A stretch of DNA of 64,000 nucleotides from JAYFQE01 sp034927345 (lineage in GTDB: Bacteria > Bacillota > Clostridia > Saccharofermentanales > UBA5734). Both the position numbers and the translations under genes were made by a program. The first letter of the stretch is position 1. Every line of letters starts with the position of its first letter. The stretch covers positions 1-64,000 of the forward strand of contig JAYFQE010000013.1 in NCBI GenBank assembly GCA_034927345.1, given 5' to 3'. Positions 1 to 8,285 of the stretch are shown in pieces. Below the pieces are notes generated by a model. The model worked only from the letters and a program-made list of their open reading frames with translations. It was not told the DNA's origin and searched no databases.

Positions 1-58
1 GTTGAGACAACCCCATTCGGCAAAGCGCGCAAAGATTTGATCGATGTATGGAAATCAT
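1..58 (-). CDS. Possible start of a further leftward gene, cut by the window edge
   Basis: An ATG overlaps the stop codon of the ornithine-cyclodeaminase-like gene (TGATG), and the frame stays open for 19 codons to the window edge. Such an overlap is typical of translational coupling, so a third gene may follow in the lacI-type operon. The visible peptide begins MISIHRSNLC and matches no family I recognise. It may equally be chance read-through of non-coding DNA. Confidence 0.25.
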   Translation of the reverse strand, partial: MISIHRSNLCALCRMGLSQ

Positions 59-1047
59 CAGCCTATCATGTCTACAACAGTCATTTCATCGGCATCAGCG
101 GATATAACCTTTTGATATACGACAGAAGCTACCGCCAAATCCAAACAGCCCATACCAACCAGTTCCACATAAATACGATCATCCAAAGTCTTGCGCCCCG
201 GTATCTTTCCGGCTATTAAATCAGTAATAACGATACCTATTGATGAAGCATTGATCAGTCCTCTGTCAGACAGAGATTTTAAATTACCGCGATGCAGGGA
301 CTGGCCGACATGATCGACAGCAATCATATCCGACTTTATAACCACATCATCAGATACTTCCGTATATGAACCCATCGTCATGACAAGAGCACCTTTTTTT
401 ATCCATGGTTCTTGAACAAGTACTGCATCAGCTGTAGTAATGGTAATAATAACGTCACTTCCACGGCAGCCGTCTTCATTTGAAGCGCAGTCAATCATTT
501 TAAAAGGTGAATTGATGAATTTATGAATAAAATTCTTTCTGGCATCAACATTTATATCACAGACACGCACTTCCTTAATGTTCAGTATTTTTGACATACA
601 TAAAAGTGACATACTGGCCTGTAATCCGGCACCGATTATCGTTACGACATCAGTTTTCGCAGCAAGATATTTAGCCGCTACAGCGGGTTGCGCACCGGTA
701 CGCATATCCGATATATAATCACCGCTGATTAAGGCTCTTAATAATCCTGTCCGGGGATCGGTCAATAATAAATTCGCTTTAATGTAGGGAAGACCGACTT
801 TTTTATTACCTAAATAACCGCCGACCAGTTTTAATCCGGCAGCATCATAAGGCTCAACATAAGAAGGCATTGAGTTAAACCAGCCATCGATGCCCAGTGC
901 CGACATGTCGGTGGTTACTTTTGACGGCATGATAATTTTTCCTTCGCCGAACCATCGCCATGTATTTTCAACAATTTCGATAACATCCTCAGGCGAGATA
1001 TGCTTTGCGACAGTTTTGTTATTAATGATGATTGCTTGTTCTTTCAT
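58..1047 (-). CDS. Ornithine cyclodeaminase / mu-crystallin family NAD(P)-dependent protein
   Basis: About 329 residues, the usual length for this family, which includes ornithine cyclodeaminase, alanine dehydrogenase of the archaeal type and imine reductases. Visible family marks are the substrate-side segment RTGAQPAVAAKYLA and the Rossmann loop VTIIGAGLQASMSLL in mid-protein. The first ATG in frame (1062) forms part of the Shine-Dalgarno stretch itself (ATGGAGG), so the ATG at 1047, nine bases after GGAGG, is the better start. It lies 98 bp downstream of the LacI-type gene on the same strand and is probably co-transcribed with it. In this context it may reduce or deaminate an amino compound released by the neighbouring hydrolases. 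That role is inference and the exact substrate cannot be read. Confidence 0.8.
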   Translation of the reverse strand: MKEQAIIINNKTVAKHISPEDVIEIVENTWRWFGEGKIIMPSKVTTDMSALGIDGWFNSMPSYVEPYDAAGLKLVGGYLGNKKVGLPYIKANLLLTDPRTGLLRALISGDYISDMRTGAQPAVAAKYLAAKTDVVTIIGAGLQASMSLLCMSKILNIKEVRVCDINVDARKNFIHKFINSPFKMIDCASNEDGCRGSDVIITITTADAVLVQEPWIKKGALVMTMGSYTEVSDDVVIKSDMIAVDHVGQSLHRGNLKSLSDRGLINASSIGIVITDLIAGKIPGRKTLDDRIYVELVGMGCLDLAVASVVYQKVISADADEMTVVDMIG

Positions 1048-1145
1048 CAACGTATCCTCCATTTGTGTACAACAAATTCACCCATTTGGATATTGGTATA
1101 TCCTTGTGGTTCTGCCGTCATGTTATGATAAACGATATTACGCTA

Positions 1146-2150
1146 TTAAGAATTTAGTTTCATTGTCGTTTCACGAATAATGAGTGAAGGCTTTAAAACA
1201 ACATTTTGAATAACCGTAAATTCCTTATCCTCTATTTTTCTCGACAGAATGCTGATCGATACTGCAGCCATTTCTTTTATAGGATTGGAAACTGTCGTTA
1301 ACCCTTTGTATAGGTAAGGACAAACGGTTACATTATCCATACCAATGACTGAAATGTCTTCAGGAATCGATAAACCTTGTTCAGTGATGGCCCGCATGGC
1401 GCCAATAGCGATATCATCATAGGCGGCAAAAACTGCCGTTGGCCGGCTGCTGCCTTGCAGAATTGTTTTCATGCCTTGATAACCACATTCTTCAAAGCGA
1501 AGCGTCGAGATGCTGATATATTCATCAATAATCGGGATATCGTTCTTGATAAGCACTTCACGATAGGCTTTTAAGCGTTCTTCAGTCAGATTGTCACCGA
1601 TATAACCGATTTTTTTATGACCAAGCCGCATCAAGTATTCGATCCCGGTAATTGCGCCATGATAATCATCGATTCTGATGCAATCATAGTCATTGGTTTC
1701 ATTTTCCGTTGTTATTAAGACCAGAGGGATGTTCCAGATATCTTTGATACCGCCGACTATATTCTGGATATCTTTATTCTCGGTAATCAGGACGATGCCA
1801 TCAACTCCTTGGTTACCGAAGAACTCCAGATAATGCTCTTCTTTTTCTGGCTTAAAATCGGTAACAGCAACGGTATAGCTATAACTTCTTTTCGCTATCC
1901 GGTCACCAATTGAACTAATCAACTGTGTATAGTAGTTGCTATTGACTTCCGGACATATAACGCCGATCGAACAGCTTTTTTTTGTAGAAAACTCTGTTTG
2001 GGTTACACCCAGATCATAATTCAAGTCGCGGGCGATTCTTATAATATTAGCTTTCGTTTCTTTTTTAATTTCGCTGCTGTTGTTTAAGGCTTTTGACACG
2101 GTCGATATGCTAACACCGGCAATCGTGGCAATATCTTTCAACTTGGACAT
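1146..2150 (-). CDS. LacI family transcriptional regulator
   Basis: 334 residues, the normal LacI/GalR length. The N-terminal helix-turn-helix reads KDIATIAGVSISTVSKALN (residues 5-23), followed by the hinge helix and a periplasmic-binding-protein-like sugar sensor domain. The segment FAAYDDIAIGAMRAI is the typical effector-domain motif. A GGAGG precedes the ATG. It is divergent from the ceramidase-like/ABC operon, with about 630 bp between, and that gap holds several CG-centred operator-like elements over both promoters. It is therefore the probable repressor of its own operon and of the catabolic operon. The inducer is unknown, presumably a sugar or sugar derivative. Confidence 0.93.
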   Translation of the reverse strand: MSKLKDIATIAGVSISTVSKALNNSSEIKKETKANIIRIARDLNYDLGVTQTEFSTKKSCSIGVICPEVNSNYYTQLISSIGDRIAKRSYSYTVAVTDFKPEKEEHYLEFFGNQGVDGIVLITENKDIQNIVGGIKDIWNIPLVLITTENETNDYDCIRIDDYHGAITGIEYLMRLGHKKIGYIGDNLTEERLKAYREVLIKNDIPIIDEYISISTLRFEECGYQGMKTILQGSSRPTAVFAAYDDIAIGAMRAITEQGLSIPEDISVIGMDNVTVCPYLYKGLTTVSNPIKEMAAVSISILSRKIEDKEFTVIQNVVLKPSLIIRETTMKLNS

Positions 2151-2223
2151 TTTAATCCTCCTGTTTTGTCCATCAGATGATATATCTGCTTGATCATTTT
2201 CAGAGGTCTATCATCATCAATAA

Positions 2224-2275
2224 TATCGAAAACTTAAATCATATATCGAAAATATTATACTGAATATATCGAAGA
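2224..2275. promoter_or_regulatory. Cluster of three TATCGAA operator-like elements
   Basis: TATCGAAAA occurs at 2224-2232 and 2244-2252, and TATCGAAGA at 2267-2275. They lie in the spacer and just downstream of the lacI-type promoter. The CG centre with flanking A/T fits LacI-family operators, so autoregulation is likely. The assignment is inferred from position and repetition. Confidence 0.55.
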
Positions 2276-2282
2276 TAGTCAA
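2254..2282 (-). promoter_or_regulatory. Promoter of the LacI-type regulator gene
   Basis: Read leftward, TTGACT (2282-2277), a 17-base spacer and TATAAT (2259-2254) form a near-perfect vegetative promoter. The transcript would have a leader of about 100 bases before the ATG at 2150. The operator-like TATCGAA elements overlap its spacer and start region. Confidence 0.7.
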
Positions 2283-2315
2283 TCGAATTATATGGATACG
2301 CTTTATCCAATTGAT

Positions 2316-2327
2316 ATTTTCGAAAAT
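2316..2327. promoter_or_regulatory. Perfect CG-centred palindrome ATTTTCGAAAAT
   Basis: A 12-bp perfect palindrome between the two divergent promoters. Its right half matches the TCGAAAA core of the other elements, so it may be the strongest binding site of the LacI-type regulator, allowing looping between the two promoters. Confidence 0.5.
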
Positions 2328-2495
2328 TTTCTAAACCGTATTGTTGTAGAATCATCTTTAACAGAATAAAACCATTTGTTCGATTTGTGCAATATACCCA
2401 GAAACATGTAAAATACAGACTTATAAATCGTCTTCACGAATAAAATGAACGAAATGGAACTATCAGTACAAATTAAGAAAAATAGATAAAAAGTA

Positions 2496-2524
2496 TTGAC
2501 ACCCTTGTTTAGTGAACATATAAT
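2496..2524 (+). promoter_or_regulatory. Consensus promoter of the ceramidase-like/ABC operon
   Basis: TTGACA at 2496, exactly 17 bases, then TATAAT at 2519: a perfect vegetative sigma-factor consensus. Such a strong promoter usually needs repression, and a TATCGAAAA element starts three bases after the -10 box. Confidence 0.85.
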
Positions 2525-2526
2525 GA

Positions 2527-2535
2527 TATCGAAAA
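2527..2535. promoter_or_regulatory. Operator-like TATCGAAAA at the transcription start
   Basis: It lies immediately downstream of the -10 box, where a bound LacI-type repressor would block initiation. It matches the elements at 2224 and 2244 exactly. The flank also forms a loose inverted pair CGAAA...TTTCG (2530-2551). Confidence 0.55.
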
Positions 2536-2780
2536 CGTGAAACAAATTTCGGGATAAAGATGCTTGAAAATTTACAAATAAATCCTGAGCTAACGAAAAT
2601 GACGAAAACACATTGAAAATGCCAGGCATATAAGACGAATAATGATCATGAACGATACAGCGTAATTCCTGACTACTAAAATACAGAATATTGAAGAGCC
2701 GAATAAACACGATTGAACATGATGAGCTAATAATCACAATAAAAGTTTAGCGTCAGCAAAAATGACGGAGGCACAGCATC
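2536..2780 (+). other. Long untranslated leader
   Basis: About 245 bases lie between the probable transcription start and the first gene. They are AT-rich. A 144-codon open frame on the opposite strand covers this area but has no family features. I recognise no riboswitch or terminator here. The leader ends in the ribosome binding site GGAGG, nine to ten bases before the ATG at 2781. Confidence 0.4.
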
Positions 2781-4250
2781 ATGGTTGAAAACACAATAAA
2801 GCTGCGTGATGGCAATTTGTATATTGGCTGGTCGAATGTGAGCATCACTCCGGATAAACCGGTCAATCTGCAAGGACAGTTTTATGAACGAATTTCCCAA
2901 TTTGTACAATCCCCGATTACAGTGACAGTTTTAGCCCTGGAAACCCGGGACAGCCAAAATCAGGTTATCGATCAGGTTATGACCGGCAGCTGTGATTTAT
3001 GTGTTGTTTTTGAGGATGTATTGACCGATTTGCGGAAACGGCTGAAAGATAAACTGCCTGGTTTCGATTTGCAGAAACTGTTTATAAACGCGACTCACAT
3101 TCATACCGGTCCGTCGACACAGGATTTAACGATTACTTCCTTGATTGACCGATATGTACCGCCAGATATGTTGCCTCCGAAAACCGCGGACAAACCCGGT
3201 ATTATGCAAGATTATGAGTATCGCGAATTCCTGCTGGAACGCTTGAGTTTGGCTTTTATTGAAGCCTGGCAGAACAGGACCCGGGGTTTCGTCAGTCAGG
3301 AACTGGCTTTTGCTGTTCTTAGCCATAACCGGCGCGTTGTTTATGATGACGGCAGCGCTTTGATGTATGGCAGCACGGACACCGTCAATTATTTTGAACC
3401 GGAAGGGCCGGAAGATCATGGCGTAGAAATGATGTATTTCTGGGATGCCAACGAACAACTGACCGGCATTTTAGTCAATGCTGCTTCGCCGGCACAGGTT
3501 GTTGAGGGTAAATATTTCATCAGCGCCGATTACTGGGGCGAAGCCCGTAAGGAATTAGCCAGGCGTTATCCCGGTAAATTATACCTGCTGCCGCAATGCA
3601 GCGCGGCCGGCGATCAATCGCCGCGCGATATGGTACGCCGCGGCCGCGGCGAGCCGAATATGCATGAAATAGAGGGCGCTGTTGAGCTGGGCCGACGTGT
3701 TGTCGAGGCTATTTTCGATAAACTTGATGCTGCGGCTAAACATAAATCAGATCATTTGATTCTGGCTCATCAAACAATTCGGTTGAATCTGCCGTTACGG
3801 ACTGTATCCAGAACAGAAGCAGAAAGGGCTAAAGAGAAATTTAATCAAATATTAGCCCAGAAAAAAACAGGTGAGTATATCGAAGTCCATGAGCGAGGCA
3901 ATTTGTATCCGCAAATCGGGTACCTTGACCGTTATGAAACACAACAGAAAAAAAGTTTTTATTCGCCGGAGATTCACATCTTGAGGATTGGTGATGCTGC
4001 GATGGCAACCAGCCCGTTTGAGCTATTTATCCAATATGGTCTGCAAATTAAAGCCCGGAGCAAAGCCAAACAAACATTCTTAGTGCAGCTGGCTTGTGAT
4101 TGCGGCATGTATCTGCCAACACAGAAAGCCATTGAAGGAGGCCATTACAGTGCTTTTGTCGCCAGCGGGATTGTCGGCCCGGAAGGCGGAAAGTACTTGG
4201 TCAACTGTTCGATAGAAGCCATCAACCGCCTTTGGGTGGACGAGGAATAA
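2781..4250 (+). CDS. Neutral-ceramidase-superfamily hydrolase, paralogue 1
   Basis: 489 residues with no signal peptide, so probably cytoplasmic; secreted bacterial ceramidases are longer and carry a C-terminal Ig-like domain that is absent here. Family marks are the start GWSNVSITPDKP, the zinc-site histidines in ATHIHTGPS (H106, H108), the nucleophile loop AAGDQSPR (S280; GDxSPN in ceramidases) and the C-terminal TSPFELF and GMYLPTQKAIEGGHYSA, corresponding to the Glu and Tyr zinc ligands. Where ceramidases have the second zinc histidine (HPxS before VSSDN) this protein has SPAQ (S236). It is the first gene of the operon. Amide or ester hydrolysis on an imported substrate is likely; true ceramide cleavage is doubtful. 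Confidence 0.78.
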   Translation: MVENTIKLRDGNLYIGWSNVSITPDKPVNLQGQFYERISQFVQSPITVTVLALETRDSQNQVIDQVMTGSCDLCVVFEDVLTDLRKRLKDKLPGFDLQKLFINATHIHTGPSTQDLTITSLIDRYVPPDMLPPKTADKPGIMQDYEYREFLLERLSLAFIEAWQNRTRGFVSQELAFAVLSHNRRVVYDDGSALMYGSTDTVNYFEPEGPEDHGVEMMYFWDANEQLTGILVNAASPAQVVEGKYFISADYWGEARKELARRYPGKLYLLPQCSAAGDQSPRDMVRRGRGEPNMHEIEGAVELGRRVVEAIFDKLDAAAKHKSDHLILAHQTIRLNLPLRTVSRTEAERAKEKFNQILAQKKTGEYIEVHERGNLYPQIGYLDRYETQQKKSFYSPEIHILRIGDAAMATSPFELFIQYGLQIKARSKAKQTFLVQLACDCGMYLPTQKAIEGGHYSAFVASGIVGPEGGKYLVNCSIEAINRLWVDEE

Positions 4251-4285
4251 TCGTGTGAATCTGTAAAATGTAAAAAATTCTTGAA

Positions 4286-4361
4286 AGGAGGACAAAATCT
4301 CCTCAATATGGAGAACTCATACCCGATGTCGAATCTTAATATGCCAGAAAGTTTGACCTAG
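4286..4361 (+). other. Small hairpin and 17-codon leader frame before the binding-protein gene
   Basis: AGGAG (4286-4290) can pair with CTCCT (4299-4303), hiding a Shine-Dalgarno-like stretch. An ATG at 4308 then opens 17 codons ending in TAG at 4359-4361. It could be a leader peptide or chance. A second AGGAGG directly before the binding-protein gene serves that gene. Confidence 0.2.
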
Positions 4362-4387
4362 TTGAAAATTATGATAGGAGGATGACA

Positions 4388-6190
4388 ATGAAAAAGAAGA
4401 TTTTAGCTATTATACTTCTTCTTGGTATGCTGTCAGTCATGGTTTTAGGATGCGCGACGACTGCAGACACCTCCGGTTCAGCCGGAACAACTAAAACAGG
4501 CACCACAACAACGGGAGTTGCTTCGACTACCGGCACTTCCGGAGCTCAGGTTACTGCTCCGGGCGAACTGCCGGTTACAACTGAGACTGTAAAGCTGACG
4601 ATGGGTATTACTCAGAACGTCCGTGTAGAAGATTATGAAGATAACTTCATGACCAAGATGGTTCTGGACGAATGCGGCATCGATCTCGATTTTGTTCTGT
4701 TCCCTACCGATCAGCCGGAACAGAAAATTCAGCTGATGATTTCATCAGGCGAAAAACTGCCGGATATCATTCACTACAGTTTTTCTGATGCTCAACGTGC
4801 CGCCTATGGCGCTGACGGCGTTTTCAAACCACTGAACGACTATATGGATAACTTGACTTTCTGGTACAATAAGGCCGATATGGAACAGTCCGAATATGAC
4901 CAAATCAAGGTGCTTGGTACATCTCCGGACGGCAATTTTTACGGTTTCCCGGCTTATACAAATGGATTAGGCGATGTCGTCCAATACATGATGAACATCA
5001 ATCATACCTGGCTCGATAAGTTAGGCCTCAGCATGCCGACAACGACCGAAGAATTCTACAATGTATTGGTTGCATTCCGTGACAAGGATCCGAACGGAAA
5101 CGGCAAGAAAGATGAAATTCCTTTCCTGACCAGTTCCGGGCAATGGAGCGCCGTCAACTGGCATGAAATCATCAACTCCTTTGTCTATTGGGATCCCTGG
5201 TATACAACATCTTATTTTGACGTGACAGACGGCAAATTATGGGCTCCCTTTATTACCGATGAATGGCGCGAAGCCATGCGTTATCTGCGCAAATTAGTCA
5301 AAGAAGGACTGATGAGCGAGCTGTCCTTTTCGATGACCGGCGCCGAGCATAAAGCTGCCGTTAATCTGACTCCGGATCAGGATACCGTTGTCGGCGTTGT
5401 CGGCGGCCACTATATTGTACTGTGGGACAGCGGCAATGAGAACATCATGCAGTATGATGCCATGCCGGCCTTGACCGGTCCGGAAGGCGTCTGCTGGAGT
5501 CCGCAAAGAACGGCAAACTTTATGTACAGCACCTTTATTACCAAGGATAATCCATATCCGGAGATCTCTTTCCGCATGTTTGATTATTGGTGGGATGAGA
5601 AGAGAAGCTTGATTACCCGTTATGGCGAGCCCGGTGTTCATTTTGATTATGCTGCCGACGATCCGAGCGGCTTCCTGACCAAGTATCCGTATTTGGGCGT
5701 AGGCGCCATAGCCCAGAATATGACCGCAGCAAAATACAACACAATTCCCAATGTACAAAACCCCTGGACATCGCAGGAACCACACAAATCGATCTGGAAC
5801 ACGCACTTCTGCTGCGGCTTGCCGTCGAAAACTTATAGCGGCAGCGCTTCTCTGACCCCTGTTCCGACAACCTGGACCGAAGCTAAAGAAAAGGGTTGGG
5901 GACCGGATGCGCAAATGTCCTGGATCAATTTGCAATATTACAATCTGAGAGCGAATAAAGAACCGAAGGAAGTAGCCAAACGCCTCTTATTTACTGCTGA
6001 GGAAGACACTGCTATAAACGAGCTGCGGACGACGATCAACAGCTACATTAACGAATCGATCGCTTTGTTTGCCACCGGAACGATGGATATTGAAAAAGAC
6101 TGGGATACATATGTACAGTCACTGAAAGATATGGGTCTGCAACAATATCTGGAAACATCGCAAGCGGCTTATGACAGAATGTACAAATAA
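4388..6190 (+). CDS. Extracellular solute-binding lipoprotein of an LplA/YtcQ-type ABC importer
   Basis: About 600 residues. A lipoprotein signal begins MKKKILAIILLLG and has the lipobox VLGC at the lipidation cysteine. A Thr/Ser/Gly-rich linker of about 40 residues follows and then a type 1 sugar-binding fold of the large LplA/YtcQ kind. The ATG at 4388 is preferred over that at 4382 because the latter abuts the AGGAGG. The protein sits on the outer face of the membrane and delivers the ligand to the two permeases encoded next. Its size class usually handles oligosaccharides, including host or plant glycan fragments. The ligand cannot be read, but the flanking glycosidase and ceramidase-like genes point to a substituted glycoside. 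Confidence 0.9.
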   Translation: MKKKILAIILLLGMLSVMVLGCATTADTSGSAGTTKTGTTTTGVASTTGTSGAQVTAPGELPVTTETVKLTMGITQNVRVEDYEDNFMTKMVLDECGIDLDFVLFPTDQPEQKIQLMISSGEKLPDIIHYSFSDAQRAAYGADGVFKPLNDYMDNLTFWYNKADMEQSEYDQIKVLGTSPDGNFYGFPAYTNGLGDVVQYMMNINHTWLDKLGLSMPTTTEEFYNVLVAFRDKDPNGNGKKDEIPFLTSSGQWSAVNWHEIINSFVYWDPWYTTSYFDVTDGKLWAPFITDEWREAMRYLRKLVKEGLMSELSFSMTGAEHKAAVNLTPDQDTVVGVVGGHYIVLWDSGNENIMQYDAMPALTGPEGVCWSPQRTANFMYSTFITKDNPYPEISFRMFDYWWDEKRSLITRYGEPGVHFDYAADDPSGFLTKYPYLGVGAIAQNMTAAKYNTIPNVQNPWTSQEPHKSIWNTHFCCGLPSKTYSGSASLTPVPTTWTEAKEKGWGPDAQMSWINLQYYNLRANKEPKEVAKRLLFTAEEDTAINELRTTINSYINESIALFATGTMDIEKDWDTYVQSLKDMGLQQYLETSQAAYDRMYK

Positions 6191-6216
6191 ATTTGATCGT
6201 TTACCCATATGAAAAT

Positions 6217-6273
6217 GGGAACACATTTGGCGGCTTCGAGCCTTAACCGGTAAGATAGGTCAAATGTGTTCCC
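6217..6273 (+). other. Intercistronic stem-loop between binding protein and permeases
   Basis: A perfect 13-bp inverted repeat, GGGAACACATTTG (6217-6229) and its complement (6261-6273), encloses 31 bases that hold a smaller GGCTTCGAGCC hairpin. No T-run follows, so it is not a simple terminator. Such structures after binding-protein genes usually protect the upstream message or partly attenuate transcription, giving more binding protein than permease. Confidence 0.7.
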
Positions 6274-6322
6274 TGCGTATGTCAATGAAATATAACGGTA
6301 CTTTAGCGGGGAGGTACAGTCG

Positions 6323-7291
6323 ATGAACTCTGCCAAGGTTATGCCCCAAAGGCATGAAGGCAAAAAAAAGAACTGGTTCGTCACCTTTATCAGGCAATAC
6401 CAGCTACACTTGTTCATGTTGATCCCTATCGTATATATCATTATTTTTGCCTATATACCGATGTTCGGTATTCAGATTGCTTTTAAGGACTTTGCACCCG
6501 GAAAAGGGATATGGGGCAGTCCATGGGTTGGATTTAAACATTTTATAACATTTTTCAATTCATACCAATTCGGCCGTGTGATTACCAATACCGTGCGGAT
6601 TTCCCTATATTCATTGATTGTTAATTTTCCTTTGCCTATTATTTTAGCTTTGTTATTGAATACCGTACGCCGGATGCGTTTCAAAAAACTTGTCCAAACT
6701 GTTACCTATGTCCCCTACTTTTTATCAACGGTTGTTGTTGTCGGCATGCTTGTACAGTTTTTGAATCCGATAACCGGCGTATACGGAAATTTGTACCGGG
6801 CGTTAAGTGGAAACAGCGGCTATCCGCAAAGCCTGATGCAGAATCCGAAAGCTTTTATCCATCTCTATGTCTGGTCTGGCGTCTGGCAGTATCTGGGCTG
6901 GAACTCAATCATTTATATCGCGGCGTTATCCAGCGTTGATCCGCAATTGCATGAATCGGCGCAGATTGACGGCGCCAGCCGCTGGAAGCGAATATGGGCT
7001 ATTGACCTGCCGGCGATTATTCCAACCATCAGTGTCCTGTTGATTCTAAATGTTGGCAGCATCATGAGCGTCGGCTTTGAAAAGGTATATTTAATGCAGA
7101 ACAACCTGAACCTAACTCAGTCGGAGGTTATCTCCACTTATGTCTATAAAGTCGGTTTAACGTCCGGTTTGGGAAATTTCTCTTATGCCACGGCCATTGG
7201 CTTGTTTAACTCATTAATCAACTGCTTTATGCTCGTTGTGGTCAATGCTTTGTCTCGCAAATTTAGTGAAGACAATACGAGCTTGTGGTAA
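6323..7291 (+). CDS. ABC sugar transporter permease, LplB type
   Basis: 322 residues with about six membrane spans, starting after a short basic N-terminus. The cytoplasmic EAA loop is LHESAQIDGASRWKRIW, which docks on the ATPase. LplB-type features include the early stretch IIFAYIPMFGIQIAFKDF. A GGGGAGG precedes the ATG. It lies 132 bp after the binding-protein gene across the stem-loop and 14 bp before the second permease. No ATPase gene is present in the window, so a shared MsmK/UgpC-type ATPase encoded elsewhere probably drives it, as is common for this transporter class. Confidence 0.92.
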   Translation: MNSAKVMPQRHEGKKKNWFVTFIRQYQLHLFMLIPIVYIIIFAYIPMFGIQIAFKDFAPGKGIWGSPWVGFKHFITFFNSYQFGRVITNTVRISLYSLIVNFPLPIILALLLNTVRRMRFKKLVQTVTYVPYFLSTVVVVGMLVQFLNPITGVYGNLYRALSGNSGYPQSLMQNPKAFIHLYVWSGVWQYLGWNSIIYIAALSSVDPQLHESAQIDGASRWKRIWAIDLPAIIPTISVLLILNVGSIMSVGFEKVYLMQNNLNLTQSEVISTYVYKVGLTSGLGNFSYATAIGLFNSLINCFMLVVVNALSRKFSEDNTSLW

Positions 7292-7305
7292 GGAGGATAG
7301 AATAA

Positions 7306-8223
7306 ATGGCTGAGATTGTTCGCAAAGTTAACAGACGAGGCATGAGAACATCTGCTGAAGATAAAGTTCTCTATATCATTGTGACGATTGCATTGGTCAT
7401 ATTCATGCTTCTTGTTGCTTATCCGTTGATTTATGTCCTGTCATCATCGTTTTCATCAGGTTCGGCAGTGTCGTCAGGCCGGGTGCTCTTATGGCCGGTT
7501 GAATTCTCGCTGAAGGGTTATGAAGCGGTCTTTAAACATAAGAATATCTTGACCGGCTATCGCAATACCTTTTTGTATGCAACAGTCGGTACTATTTTGA
7601 ACATTGCGATAACGATGATTTGTGCTTATCCATTATCGCGGCGCGATATGCAGTGGAAAAAAGCTTATATGATCATCTTTGTATTTACAATGTACTTTGG
7701 CGGCGGTCTTATTCCTACGTATATCGTCATCAGCAGCTTGAATCTAATCAATACCTTTTGGGTTATGGTGATACCGGGCATGCTGGGCGTATATAACATG
7801 ATCGTTGCCCGAACCTTCATCATGTCGACAATTCCGCTGGAATTGCTGGAATCAGCTCAAATTGACGGCTGTTCCGATGCCCATTACTTTTTTCGGATTG
7901 TCTTGCCGCTATCCAAAGCGATCATTGCGGTGCAGGCGTTATTTTATGGTGTCGGCCACTGGAATGCGTATTTCAACGCCATGATTTATTTAAGCAAACC
8001 GAACCTTTATCCGCTGCAACTGGTTTTGCGGCAGATTCTGGTTCTGAATCAAATTGTATTTACGGATATGTTGGATCCGGAGTTGATTGCTGCCAATGTC
8101 GGAATGGCCGACTTGCTGAAGTTTTCACTGATCGTTGTTGCGACCGTACCTATACTGGCAATCTATCCGTTTGCTCAGAAATATTTCATCAAGGGAATTA
8201 TGGTTGGTTCTTTAAAGGGTTGA
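7306..8223 (+). CDS. ABC sugar transporter permease, LplC type
   Basis: 305 residues with about six membrane spans and the EAA loop LLESAQIDGCSDAHYFFRI. The N-terminal pattern (VLYIIVTIALVIFMLLVAYPLIYVLSSSFSS, broken here for length: spans residues 20-50) and the C-terminal KYFIKGIMVGSLKG are typical of LplC/YtcP proteins. AGGAGG lies nine bases before the ATG. It forms the heterodimeric channel with the preceding permease and is followed 62 bp later by the second ceramidase-like gene. Confidence 0.92.
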   Translation: MAEIVRKVNRRGMRTSAEDKVLYIIVTIALVIFMLLVAYPLIYVLSSSFSSGSAVSSGRVLLWPVEFSLKGYEAVFKHKNILTGYRNTFLYATVGTILNIAITMICAYPLSRRDMQWKKAYMIIFVFTMYFGGGLIPTYIVISSLNLINTFWVMVIPGMLGVYNMIVARTFIMSTIPLELLESAQIDGCSDAHYFFRIVLPLSKAIIAVQALFYGVGHWNAYFNAMIYLSKPNLYPLQLVLRQILVLNQIVFTDMLDPELIAANVGMADLLKFSLIVVATVPILAIYPFAQKYFIKGIMVGSLKG

Positions 8224-8285
8224 AATGTCAACGACATCCTGCAAGTCTGGGTTATGGCTATTTGTAATAGAAAGGTATGATGAAA

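Noticed and set aside
2303..2737. 144-codon leftward frame in the divergent control region
   Set aside because: Low-complexity Ile/Phe/Ser composition, no ribosome site, and it covers the strong rightward promoter.
2536..2780. Possible riboswitch in the long operon leader
   Set aside because: No conserved core of a known riboswitch and no terminator hairpin could be recognised.
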